Positions 43,578 through 52,366 of a stretch of DNA of 64,000 nt are shown piece after piece. The stretch is from an uncultured Prolixibacteraceae bacterium (GTDB lineage: Bacteria > Bacteroidota > Bacteroidia > Bacteroidales > Prolixibacteraceae): assembly GCA_937915865.1 (NCBI GenBank), contig CALGIG010000015.1, forward strand, positions 290,612 to 354,611, written 5' to 3'. The notes below the pieces were generated by a model, which did no database searches, was not told the origin of the DNA, and saw only the letters and a program-made list of their open reading frames with translations. Position numbers and translations under genes: made by a program. Numbering within the stretch: position 1 is the first letter of the stretch; the number at the start of each line of letters is the position of its first letter.

Positions 43578-44165
43578 ATGATGAGAAAAACCTTCCTTTT
43601 TTTGTGTTCTGTTTTGTTTGCGTTGGTTGCTTTTAGTCAAACAAAAAACAGTTTATCAGTTCTTTATTCTCCTGCCAGCAATGGTATTGATATAAAAAAC
43701 GGATGGATTGGTGATATGGGGTATACCGGAAAAGGAACCAGCCTTATCGAATTGAGGTATTCACGGCCAATCAATTCATATTTTACAATTGAAACAGGGC
43801 TGCAATATACCAACAATCGTATTGAGATGGATTATTTCCCTGACGGGGTGACTCATTACAAAAATCTGGAAATAAACATGATTTCGATTCCCATTTCAGG
43901 AAACGTTACATTCCTGAAATATTTTTTTGTGGAAACAGGCCCAACCTTCGATTTCGAAACAAATCACTCTTCATCTGCTTCAGCCAACAATCAGTCGGGT
44001 ATCGGACTGGCTTTGGGTCTGGGAGGAAAATATACGTTTAAAAGAGTTACGCTGATAGTCAACCCGTTTTTCCAACGCCATTTATTGCTTTCAATTCAAA
44101 GTGGTCAAACGATACAACATCTTTGGCAATCAGGAGTCAAGTTTGGGGTAGGGTTTAATTTTTAA
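43578..44165 (+). CDS. Small outer-membrane beta-barrel protein
   Basis: A 195-residue protein with an N-terminal signal peptide (core TFLFLCSVLFALVAFS) and alternating aromatic/polar strands typical of 8-stranded porin-like barrels (YFTIETGLQYTNNRIEMDYF, GIGLALGLGGKYTFKRVTLI). It ends with an aromatic residue (VKFGVGFNF), the usual barrel-assembly signal. The ligand is unknown. It follows the export cluster by 92 bp and could be co-expressed or independent. Confidence 0.75.
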   Translation: MMRKTFLFLCSVLFALVAFSQTKNSLSVLYSPASNGIDIKNGWIGDMGYTGKGTSLIELRYSRPINSYFTIETGLQYTNNRIEMDYFPDGVTHYKNLEINMISIPISGNVTFLKYFFVETGPTFDFETNHSSSASANNQSGIGLALGLGGKYTFKRVTLIVNPFFQRHLLLSIQSGQTIQHLWQSGVKFGVGFNF

Positions 44166-44239
44166 GAAAAAGTATAAAAGCTCTTACCTATTTTTGAAAT
44201 ATAGGATTTTTGTGTGTCGTAATGTTGTTTATTTATACA

Positions 44240-44542
44240 TCAATGCGCATGTCCAATGTGATGATATTCTGTTAAATGATTGATGATTGCAGCAGTATCA
44301 TTAATAAATGAACCATCTTCGAGCACCAAAACCGGGCAACTTTGGTTTTCCTCTCCTAACAAATCAACTAAAACCTGGCGTGGTCGGGCAAAATTCACGT
44401 ATTTAACCTCAATTTCATTGACCAGGCTCGGATAATACGAAAGTAAGCCTTCTATCATTACACAATCAGGGCAAAAATACCTTTTGTCGTCATCTCGGTT
44501 AACGTCTTTGAAATCAGCTTTCAATAAAAATAATTTCTTCAT
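44240..44542 (-). CDS. DUF3088 thioredoxin-fold protein
   Basis: A 100-residue protein. It opens MKKLFLLKADFKD, has a CPDC motif at residues 24-27 (RYFCPDCVMIEGLL), and ends with ENQSCPVLVLEDGSFINDTA followed by a His-rich tail (EYHHIGHAH). The family is predicted to adopt a thioredoxin/GST-N-like fold with a CxxC redox site. Its function is unknown, and the terminal His cluster hints at metal binding. It is convergent with the barrel gene and stands alone. Confidence 0.82.
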   Translation of the reverse strand: MKKLFLLKADFKDVNRDDDKRYFCPDCVMIEGLLSYYPSLVNEIEVKYVNFARPRQVLVDLLGEENQSCPVLVLEDGSFINDTAAIINHLTEYHHIGHAH

Positions 44543-44657
44543 TTTTCTGAATTTTTTTCGGAGCTAAAAGTATTTAATTTTCGGAAAGCTGAGTGTGTTT
44601 TTGATATGAAAAATGTCTGATGGATTCTTAAAAGTTCTTAATTCGAACTAAAAAAAC

Positions 44658-44689
44658 AGATGGTCTCCGGTTAGTGCCGGAAACCATCT
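44658..44689 (-). terminator. Intrinsic terminator after susD
   Basis: A 13-bp stem AGATGGTCTCCGG/CCGGAAACCATCT (one mismatch) with a 6-nt loop, followed on the minus strand by GTTTTTTAG. It lies 35 bp after the susD-like stop codon. Confidence 0.85.
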
Positions 44690-44724
44690 GATATACAATA
44701 AGTAAGGGCTAAAAACTTTGTTGA

Positions 44725-46188
44725 TTAGTTTACTCCCGTACGTATGTCCCACCACATTTGCTGACCCCACAGACGGTCGGTTGCTTTATCCCAGAAAGGA
44801 CTTATATTTTCTGTATTTAAGCTATACTCGTTTGTTGGATAGGGTTCGCGGAATGGCGGACGGTTGTGCCCTGGATAGAATGAATAAGGTGCTGCTGCGA
44901 GTTTTGGTACATCGGTACGGCGAGTTTCTGCCCATGCTTCGTGTCCTTGTTTAAACAAGCAAAGCCATTTCTGCATATAAATTTGTTCCAGATTATTGGC
45001 AAAGGCAACCGAGCTTTGAAGCAGGTAGGCTGCTGTTGCTGTTGCATCAATGCCGTTTTCTTCCATCGAAGCGGTAATTGCTGCTTTGTAGGCTTCGGTA
45101 GCCGAAATCCCGGCATTCCAGCCACGTTGTGCAGCTTCAGCTTTAATAAAAAGAACTTCGGAATATCTCATAAGAGGTGAGAAGCCTTTAGGATCATCTC
45201 TGAACCGGTATCCCAGTCGCGATATTTCTTTGATGTCGAATGTTCCTGGTTGTACTCCGGCAATTACACCTCTGAATTTACCATCTGAAGCTGCTGGTTT
45301 GGCATATACTGGTAAGCGTGGGTCGTTTAATTCAATAAGTTTGTCAACCAAAACACTGCAAACCCCGTGGTCGTCGCGATCATTTACATAGGCATCAACA
45401 TAAAACGGTTCCTGATAAGGCGTGGCACCCGACCAGTTTAAGAATGCATTTTCAGAGTTTGACGAAATAATAGGGTACTTTGTTGGGTTATCTAAAATTT
45501 CTTCAATCACTTGTTTTGAGGTTGCAGCATCTATATTCGATATCCGGATAGCCATGCGTAAGCGAAGTGAGTTAGCGAATTTTTGCCATTTACTTACGTC
45601 ACCCATGAAAAGAAAATCGCCAGATCCTAAATTGTCGGTACCTTTCTGGTTGAAAAGATCATTGGCATCGGCCAGCATTTTCATTACAGCCGGATATATT
45701 TCTTCCTGCTTGTCGTACTTAGGGTTAATCACACTTTCTTCAGCGCCAAGTGCTTCCGAAAAAGGAATGTCTCTCCAAGTATCAGTTGCAATTTGCCAGA
45801 TGAAAGCGCTGTATGTCATTGCTACAGCGTTCATATTGGTTTTCCCGTCGGCATTTGCGTCTTTCATAATCTGTTTCAGGTTTTGCAAATCACGGTAAAC
45901 TGTTGCAAAAGCCCTGTTCATTTCACTTTCTCTAAAGGCATAACGCGATTCGTCGATGTACTGTATTTTACCCATCTGGTTGGCATACGAAGCTTCATTA
46001 GCGTTTACCCATGTATCGAAAAAGCCATTGGTAAAATCGTATATCACATATCCCAACGAGTTAGTTGATGGTACTTTTGTCGGGTTGTTCGGGTCGGTAT
46101 TAATTGATTCGAAATCTTTTGTACACGAGGTCGTTGCCAGTATAGCGCATAGTATAACGGCAATCTTTATTCTGAAATATTTTATCAT
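44725..46188 (-). CDS. SusD/RagB-family outer-membrane lipoprotein
   Basis: A 487-residue protein with a lipobox ILATTSC (C22) and the SusD-like fold of the RagB-type/SusD-2 branch (DFESINTDPNNPT, TYSAFIWQIATDTWRDIPFS, FLFMGDVSKWQKFANSLRLR). C-terminal helices (EQIYMQKWLCLFKQGHEAWA) pack against the TonB partner. It caps the SusC barrel and captures a glycan or peptide. It follows susC by 33 bp on the same strand. No glycoside hydrolase, sulfatase or peptidase is nearby, so the substrate cannot be predicted. Confidence 0.93.
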   Translation of the reverse strand: MIKYFRIKIAVILCAILATTSCTKDFESINTDPNNPTKVPSTNSLGYVIYDFTNGFFDTWVNANEASYANQMGKIQYIDESRYAFRESEMNRAFATVYRDLQNLKQIMKDANADGKTNMNAVAMTYSAFIWQIATDTWRDIPFSEALGAEESVINPKYDKQEEIYPAVMKMLADANDLFNQKGTDNLGSGDFLFMGDVSKWQKFANSLRLRMAIRISNIDAATSKQVIEEILDNPTKYPIISSNSENAFLNWSGATPYQEPFYVDAYVNDRDDHGVCSVLVDKLIELNDPRLPVYAKPAASDGKFRGVIAGVQPGTFDIKEISRLGYRFRDDPKGFSPLMRYSEVLFIKAEAAQRGWNAGISATEAYKAAITASMEENGIDATATAAYLLQSSVAFANNLEQIYMQKWLCLFKQGHEAWAETRRTDVPKLAAAPYSFYPGHNRPPFREPYPTNEYSLNTENISPFWDKATDRLWGQQMWWDIRTGVN

Positions 46189-46221
46189 GATAATTCTTTT
46201 TAAAATGAAACCAGATGATGC

Positions 46222-49200
46222 TTAAAAAGAAAGGTTTATTTTGAAACCCAAACTGCGAGTGGCTGGAAGCTGGTATTGCTCAGTTCCCATTCCCTCGTTT
46301 GTAGTACCAAAAGCCGTTTCAGGATCGATGTGGATGTCGTTCGTTTTGTGGGTCCAGAGTAAGGCAAGATTCCGGCCTACAAATGATATATTGGCTGAGT
46401 GGATTATCCCAATCTTATTCAGGATCGATTTTGGAATTGAATAACCAAACGTGAATTCTCTGAATTTAATGTAGCTTGCATTGATGATACCTTGCTGAGG
46501 TATTCCCCAGTAGGACTCATAGTAATCCTGAGTTGATACTACAATGTCGTTTGCCGAGCCATCCTCTTTCACTGCAACTTTGTCTTTCAGAACGTCTTGT
46601 CCAACAACCAAACCTACTTCGCGAATGTTTTTACCTTCAGTGCCCGGGCGCGAAGCCATTTGTGCTGTTTCTTCCGAAACGCCTGACATTCCACCAAACC
46701 AATCAGTTACCGAAAATAAGTTTCCACCCCAACGCATGTCAATCAGGAAACTGGCGTTGAAATTTCTATACGAAAATGAATTACTTAACCCACCAGTCCA
46801 TTTAGGCATAACATTCCCGAGTTCGATAGGAGTAGACGAAGCCAACGGTAATCCATCGCTACCCACGATAATATTTCCTTTTTCGTTGGTTTTAAATCCA
46901 ACACCTTTTATAACGCCAAACGATTCGCCAGGAATGGCTTCAACTGTTACGCTTCCCCATGAACTGGATATTTGATATTTCTTTAAGTCGCCATAAAGCT
47001 TGTTTACCCGGTTTTTGTTTTGAGCCCAGTTTAATGTAATATCCCAATTGAGGCCTTTCTGCGATTTCAATATCTGTCCTTGTAATTCAAGCTCAATCCC
47101 TTTGTTTTCAATTTCTCCGGCGTTGATTTTCATAGCATCGTATCCCGAAGCATCACTCACGTCGATGTCCATAATCTGGTCTTTGGCAATTTTATCATAG
47201 TATGTAACATTTACGCCAAACCGGTTTTTGATGAACTTTAATTCGGCTCCAATTTCAGTTGAAGTGATGCTCTCAGGTTTCAGGTTTAATGCAGGGAGCT
47301 TTGTTGGTAACCTGAATGGAGTTGTGCCATCATAAGGATCCAGTGAAGTATAAGTCATGGCAAGTTGGTACGCAGAAGTTGCATTACCTACTTGAGCCCA
47401 ACTAGCTCGCAGTTTGGCAAATGACAGAATTGCTGGATCGGTTTTAAAAACATCGGATATAATCCAGCTTGCAGTTGCCGATGGGTAAAAGAACGACCAG
47501 TTGTTGGCCGGAAGGGTTGAACTCCAGTCGTTACGTGCAGTTAAATCGAGGAATAACCATTTTTTATAATCAAACGATGCAGAGGCATATACCGAATTTG
47601 ATCTGAATCGCGTGTCAACTTGTGAAGCTGCTGGATTTCCGCTTACGTTTCCAATAGTAAATAAATCGGGCACAGTTAACGAAAGCGCTTTAATGTTGGT
47701 GAGGTGGTAATTGTAATCGCGGTAATTAGCTCCTAATGTAGCATTTGCAGAGATAGTTTCTGTAATTTTTTTATTCAAAGTAAAGAATAAATCTGCATTG
47801 GTTTCCTGTTGAAAACGTTGCGATTGCTCAAAAGCACCTCCCGGACGAACGCCGTTCGAACGGTCGGCAGTAACCGATTTCCTGAAAATGTGGTGCCAAT
47901 CGGTTCCTACGCGACCGGTAACATTGATCCAGTCGTTGATTTTATAGTTCAGGTTTATATTACCGTAAACGTGGTCTTTTTGCTGGCTGTTAATGTTTTT
48001 ATGTACAGTCCAGTATGGGTTGTTGTGGAAATTCGAGTTCCAGTTGTATGGATTACCGTCGATATTGTCGGTATTCCAGTATTTTTTTAGATTGCCCATG
48101 TTCACCTGGCGACCAAACCAGCCTCCAATTGATTGCATAACGTTATTGGCCGAGTATCCTTGACCCGGGAGGTTATCAGATTTTGATTGGGTATATGTAA
48201 CTGCACCGTTTGCAGTAAGTTTTTTTGTGATATTGATTGAGCTGTTCAAGCTTATTGTATTCTTTGTCAAATCGGTATTTGGAACGGCTCCTGTTATATC
48301 CTGGCGAGAGAGGAATAACCGGTTTGTTCCTTTTTCTGAACTGCCATCAATTGAAACGCTATTGTCGTAGGTTACACCGGTCACAAAAAAATCTTTCACA
48401 TTGTTTGGCTGCGAAACCCATGGACTTGGCTGGTACTTTCCGTCAACAACAGGACTATCGAATTGAGCGAGTTTTAGTCCAATATCTAAGCGTGGCCCAA
48501 ATGATTCGTCAAAATGGTCGTATTTGCCACCGCCGGCACCATCAAGATAAGTAAACGAAGTTTTGGCCCAATCTTCGTAAGTATAATTACCGTAAACTTT
48601 TGGATTGTTTGTTTTGGCTTGGTTGTATCGATATTCTTCGCCATTGTATCCTTGTCCGTATTTATTCTGGTAATTTGGAATAATGTAAACATTGTCGAAT
48701 GTTATACTAGAGTTTATGTTGACTCCAAGCCCTTTGGTTTTTGATCCGCTTTTGGTTGTTATTAAAATAACGCCGTTGGCTGCAAGCATCCCGTAAAGAG
48801 CAGCCGCATTTGCCCCTTTAAGTACAGTAATCGATTCAATGTTTGTTGGGTCAATGTCAGAAGCACCATTACCATAGTCAACGCCACCTCTCCAGGCTAC
48901 ACTCGACGAATAGTTACTGATTGGAACTCCATCGACAACAAATAATGGTTCGTTATTTCCAAACGAGCTATTGCCCCTGATACTGATACGCGATGATCCC
49001 CCAACGGCACTGGTTGCGCTTGTAACTTGTACCCCTGCAATTTTTCCTGAAAGCGAATTCACAATGTTTTGGTCTTTCGCTTTCGATAGCGTTTCTCCGC
49101 TTACTTCCTGAGAGGCATAACCTAACGCTTTTTTTGCTCTTGTAATGCCAAGTGCCGTAACAACAACCTCATCTACAGCAATATTGTCAGATGACAGTTT

Positions 49201-49479
49201 TACATTGATAATCGATTGATTGTTGATGTCAACTTCCTGTGTTTTCATCCCGACAAAGGTAAACACAAGGGTTTTTGCATCCTGCGGAACTTTAAGCCTG
49301 TACATCCCTTCCATGTCGGTAATTGTTCCTAGTGTCGTACCTTTTAGCGACACCGATGCACCTGGAACCGTAGCTCCGTCATCTATCGAGACTACTTTCC
49401 CTGTAATCTCCTTGGTTTGAGCCCAAACTAGGTTCAAACCAATTGCAAAGACTGCAATTAGTAACAAGATTTTTTTCAT
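46222..49479 (-). CDS. SusC/RagA-family TonB-dependent outer-membrane transporter
   Basis: A 1085-residue protein. A signal peptide (residues 1-20) is followed by a carboxypeptidase-regulatory-like domain (EITGKVVSIDDGATVPGASV), then the SusC signature VVTALGITRAKKALGYASQE, a plug domain (SLSGKIAGVQVTSATS, VDGVPISNYSS) and a ~22-strand barrel ending GFKINLSF. It imports oligosaccharides or peptides captured by SusD, powered by TonB. No sigma/anti-sigma pair precedes it and no N-terminal signal-transduction extension is present, so regulation is not by the usual trans-envelope route. Confidence 0.95.
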   Translation of the reverse strand: MKKILLLIAVFAIGLNLVWAQTKEITGKVVSIDDGATVPGASVSLKGTTLGTITDMEGMYRLKVPQDAKTLVFTFVGMKTQEVDINNQSIINVKLSSDNIAVDEVVVTALGITRAKKALGYASQEVSGETLSKAKDQNIVNSLSGKIAGVQVTSATSAVGGSSRISIRGNSSFGNNEPLFVVDGVPISNYSSSVAWRGGVDYGNGASDIDPTNIESITVLKGANAAALYGMLAANGVILITTKSGSKTKGLGVNINSSITFDNVYIIPNYQNKYGQGYNGEEYRYNQAKTNNPKVYGNYTYEDWAKTSFTYLDGAGGGKYDHFDESFGPRLDIGLKLAQFDSPVVDGKYQPSPWVSQPNNVKDFFVTGVTYDNSVSIDGSSEKGTNRLFLSRQDITGAVPNTDLTKNTISLNSSINITKKLTANGAVTYTQSKSDNLPGQGYSANNVMQSIGGWFGRQVNMGNLKKYWNTDNIDGNPYNWNSNFHNNPYWTVHKNINSQQKDHVYGNINLNYKINDWINVTGRVGTDWHHIFRKSVTADRSNGVRPGGAFEQSQRFQQETNADLFFTLNKKITETISANATLGANYRDYNYHLTNIKALSLTVPDLFTIGNVSGNPAASQVDTRFRSNSVYASASFDYKKWLFLDLTARNDWSSTLPANNWSFFYPSATASWIISDVFKTDPAILSFAKLRASWAQVGNATSAYQLAMTYTSLDPYDGTTPFRLPTKLPALNLKPESITSTEIGAELKFIKNRFGVNVTYYDKIAKDQIMDIDVSDASGYDAMKINAGEIENKGIELELQGQILKSQKGLNWDITLNWAQNKNRVNKLYGDLKKYQISSSWGSVTVEAIPGESFGVIKGVGFKTNEKGNIIVGSDGLPLASSTPIELGNVMPKWTGGLSNSFSYRNFNASFLIDMRWGGNLFSVTDWFGGMSGVSEETAQMASRPGTEGKNIREVGLVVGQDVLKDKVAVKEDGSANDIVVSTQDYYESYWGIPQQGIINASYIKFREFTFGYSIPKSILNKIGIIHSANISFVGRNLALLWTHKTNDIHIDPETAFGTTNEGMGTEQYQLPATRSLGFKINLSF

Positions 49480-49846
49480 GTAGAATTAATTTAAATTAAC
49501 AACAGCAGTTATTGAAATTCACAAATAGAAAAAATCAAATATTTGTATATACCCCCCATTATTTTACATCATATTTGAAATTTTTCTGTTTTTAAACGAC
49601 TTTTTTAGTTTTTTATTTATTTATATTTTAATTACTCCCCATATAATAGATGCTGTGTTCGGTTTTTTGACAAATGTATAAAAATGTAAAAATGACGCTT
49701 TATTGTATCCTGAAAACGGTGTAAAAACTGATAATGTTAACTTATCTTAAAATCTCTACATGATTTTTGTCATGGAAATGACGTAATTTATACCATTATG
49801 ATTATATATAGTCAAAAATTAATCATTTTGATTGTATGGCAAATAA
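49480..49846 (-). other. Non-coding leader region upstream of susC
   Basis: No gene is seen in this very A/T-rich stretch. TACATTTG on the minus strand (49671-49678) matches the -7 consensus and would give a 5' UTR near 190 nt. A CCCCCC tract (49553-49558 region) lies between it and the gene. No matching -33 TTTG was found. Confidence 0.4.
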
Positions 49847-49877
49847 AAAAGAGGCTTAAGTGAATCAAGCCTCTTTT
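49847..49877 (-). terminator. Intrinsic terminator after pyrC
   Basis: AAAAGAGGCTT and AAGCCTCTTTT (11-bp perfect stem, 9-nt loop) followed on the minus strand by further Ts; 28 bp after the dihydroorotase stop. Confidence 0.85.
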
Positions 49878-49904
49878 CAGTACTATTTTTCTTCGTCTTT
49901 CTTG

Positions 49905-51248
49905 TTAACGAATAAATTTCAATCTTTTCCCTTTAAATGTTGAATTAAGTTTTCCATTGTTATAAACCAAATTACCATTAATAAAAGTATGGGTTACCTG
50001 ATTTGTGAATTCAATTCCGTCAAAAGGTGACCATCCGCATTTATAAAGTATGTTTTCGGGCGAAACTGTCCATTTAAAGTAGGGATCGACTAATACAAGG
50101 TCGGCATAATATCCATCACGAATGTATCCTCGGCGATCAATTCTGAATAGATCGGCTGGAGCATGACACATTTTTTCAATTACCCGTTCAACCGGAATAA
50201 GCCCGTTTCTACTCATTTCAAGCATAGCAACCAGCGAATGTTGTACCAAAGGTCCACCTGAAGGTGCTTTGAAGTATGAATGTTCTTTTTCTTGTAAGGT
50301 ATGAGGGGCATGGTCGGTGGCTATCACATCAATTTTGTCAGAACGCAAGGCTTTCCAAAGAGCCTCTTTGTCAGCGGCAGTTTTAACCGCCGGATTCCAT
50401 TTAATAAGATTACCTTTTCGGATATAATCGCATTCATCGAACCACAAGTGATGTATGCAAACTTCAGCTGTAATATGTTTATCTATGACCTTCCCAGAAC
50501 TAAACAGTTGCATTTCTTTGGCGGTCGAAAGGTGAAGAACATGAAGGCGTGTCCCGTATTTCGAAGCCAGATCAATGGCTTTTGCCGATGATTTGTAACA
50601 AGCTTCATCGTTTCTGATTTTAGGATGTGCAGAAATTGGAACAAATTCACCGTATTTCTCTCTGAAAAGCGCCATATTTTTCTGGATAGTGGGCTCGTCC
50701 TCGCAATGAGTAGCAACCAATAATTTGGTATTTTTGAATATATTGGAAAGTATTTCTTCATTGTCAACCAGCATATTACCTGTTGATGATCCCATGAAAA
50801 CCTTAATTCCGCACACCTCTGAAATATCAGTTTTCAACACTTCTTCCAAATTGTCGTTTGTGGCTCCCATATAAAAGGAGTAATTGGCTACCGAGACTTC
50901 CGCTGCCCGTTGGTATTTTTCTTCAAGTAATTGTTGTGTTACTGTTTGCGGATTAGTATTTGGCATTTCCATAAAAGATGTAACTCCACCAGCTACAGCA
51001 GCTTTCGATTCAGTGGCAATCTCTCCCTTATGTGTCAATCCTGGTTCGCGAAAATGCACCTGGTCGTCAATAACGCCCGGAATAAGATATTGTTCTTTGG
51101 CATCAATAACCAACGCATTTGATTCTGTTCCTGGTGCGAAACTCTGTCCTTCGAAAACTTTGGCGATGAATTCTCCATCGATCAACACTGCGCCTGCGAA
51201 TATTTTCCCTTCGTTGATAATACGTGCATTTTTTATTAGTGTCTTCAT
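49905..51248 (-). CDS. pyrC: Dihydroorotase (class I amidohydrolase)
   Basis: A 447-residue amidohydrolase. Metal-site residues are in GVIDDQVHFREPG (residues 58-70), K149 (GIKVFMGSSTG, carboxylated lysine), the His of THCEDE and HVLHLS, and the Asp of IATDHAPHT. The first His of the usual D-x-H-x-H motif is Gln63 here, so only H65 remains; the same substitution is familiar in other Bacteroidota dihydroorotases. The enzyme cyclises carbamoyl-aspartate to dihydroorotate in pyrimidine synthesis. It is followed by a terminator and preceded by the mannosyltransferase gene on the same strand. Confidence 0.9.
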   Translation of the reverse strand: MKTLIKNARIINEGKIFAGAVLIDGEFIAKVFEGQSFAPGTESNALVIDAKEQYLIPGVIDDQVHFREPGLTHKGEIATESKAAVAGGVTSFMEMPNTNPQTVTQQLLEEKYQRAAEVSVANYSFYMGATNDNLEEVLKTDISEVCGIKVFMGSSTGNMLVDNEEILSNIFKNTKLLVATHCEDEPTIQKNMALFREKYGEFVPISAHPKIRNDEACYKSSAKAIDLASKYGTRLHVLHLSTAKEMQLFSSGKVIDKHITAEVCIHHLWFDECDYIRKGNLIKWNPAVKTAADKEALWKALRSDKIDVIATDHAPHTLQEKEHSYFKAPSGGPLVQHSLVAMLEMSRNGLIPVERVIEKMCHAPADLFRIDRRGYIRDGYYADLVLVDPYFKWTVSPENILYKCGWSPFDGIEFTNQVTHTFINGNLVYNNGKLNSTFKGKRLKFIR

Positions 51249-51291
51249 TCCATGAATTTTAGCCTTACTATAAAAATACAGAATATATAAA

Positions 51292-51318
51292 CAAAAGACC
51301 GCTGAAACGGCCTTTTTG
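51292..51318 (-). terminator. Intrinsic terminator after the mannosyltransferase gene
   Basis: CAAAAGACCG and CGGCCTTTTTG pair with one internal mismatch around a short CTGAAA loop, with a T-run on the minus strand. It lies 18 bp after the stop codon and 44 bp before pyrC. Confidence 0.7.
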
Positions 51319-51335
51319 TTTGCATGATTTGCAAG

Positions 51336-52076
51336 TTATTTCTGAATTTTTTCGTAATGCGTGAACCAGCTCCTGATTTTCATTTTCATAACACCCCAAA
51401 GGGCCTCGTTAAAAATACCCCCGCTCATTTTAGAAACGCCTAATTTGCGATCAGTAAAAACAATAGGAACTTCAATGATTTTGAACCCATGCTTCCATGT
51501 TTTGAATTTCATTTCAATCTGAAATCCATAGCCTTTCAAACGGATGTTGTCAAAATCTATGGTTTCCAGAACCTTTCGATGGTAGCACTTAAACCCGGCG
51601 GTGGTATCCATTATTTTCATACGGGTAACTACTCGTACGTATACCGAAGCAAAATACGACATCAGAACTCTTCCAAGGGGCCAGTTAATTACATTAATTC
51701 CTGATATATAACGAGAACCGATGGCCAAATCAGCATTTTGCTCAACACAAGCTTCATATAGCCTTTCCAAATCATCCGGATTATGAGAGAAATCACAATC
51801 CATTTCAAAAATGTAGTCATATTTTCGGTCGAGGGCCCAATGAAATCCAGCAAGATATGCTTTCCCTAATCCTTCTTTCCCGGCACGTTTCAGAATATGA
51901 AGCTTTTCTGAGAATTCCGACATCAATTGTTCGACAATGGTTGCCGTTTTATCTGGCGAGTTATCGTCAATAATTAGAATCTCAAAAGGAACGTTGAGCG
52001 AAAACACCTTTCTGATCATTCGTTCAACATTTTCTTTTTCGTTGTAAGTTGGTATTAAAACCAGGTTATGATGCAC
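51336..52076 (-). CDS. Polyprenol monophosphomannose synthase (GT2)
   Basis: A 246-residue family-2 glycosyltransferase without C-terminal membrane helices. Motifs: VLIPTYNEKENVERMI, IDDNSPDKTA, MDCDFSHNPDDL (DxD), AIGSRYISG and GAWHHGFK-like KTWKHGFKIIEVPIVFTDR. It transfers mannose (or a related sugar) from a GDP-sugar to polyprenol phosphate at the inner face of the membrane; the lipid-linked sugar feeds glycosylation or lipid modification. It is separated from pyrC by a terminator, so probably its own transcript. Confidence 0.9.
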   Translation of the reverse strand: MHHNLVLIPTYNEKENVERMIRKVFSLNVPFEILIIDDNSPDKTATIVEQLMSEFSEKLHILKRAGKEGLGKAYLAGFHWALDRKYDYIFEMDCDFSHNPDDLERLYEACVEQNADLAIGSRYISGINVINWPLGRVLMSYFASVYVRVVTRMKIMDTTAGFKCYHRKVLETIDFDNIRLKGYGFQIEMKFKTWKHGFKIIEVPIVFTDRKLGVSKMSGGIFNEALWGVMKMKIRSWFTHYEKIQK

Positions 52077-52366
52077 AATTGTTCAATTTACTGATTATAA
52101 CACGAAAATACTTCTTTTTGGGAACTGTCTTTCGTATTCACCGAATCATTAACAATTTTTAGTGTAATTTAATTGGTTTTACAAAAAATGGGTGTTTTGT
52201 TTTTATCTGATTTTCAATAATCCGTAATGTTTAATGTTTGTGGTATTTACAATCATTAACAACTCTTTTAAAAATCCAGTTAAACTTTGCTGATAAACCC
52301 CAGTCAGAATTCACTAATTATTGATGACCAATTTTTGTTTTCTATTTAACTGTTAAAAGAACCGAA

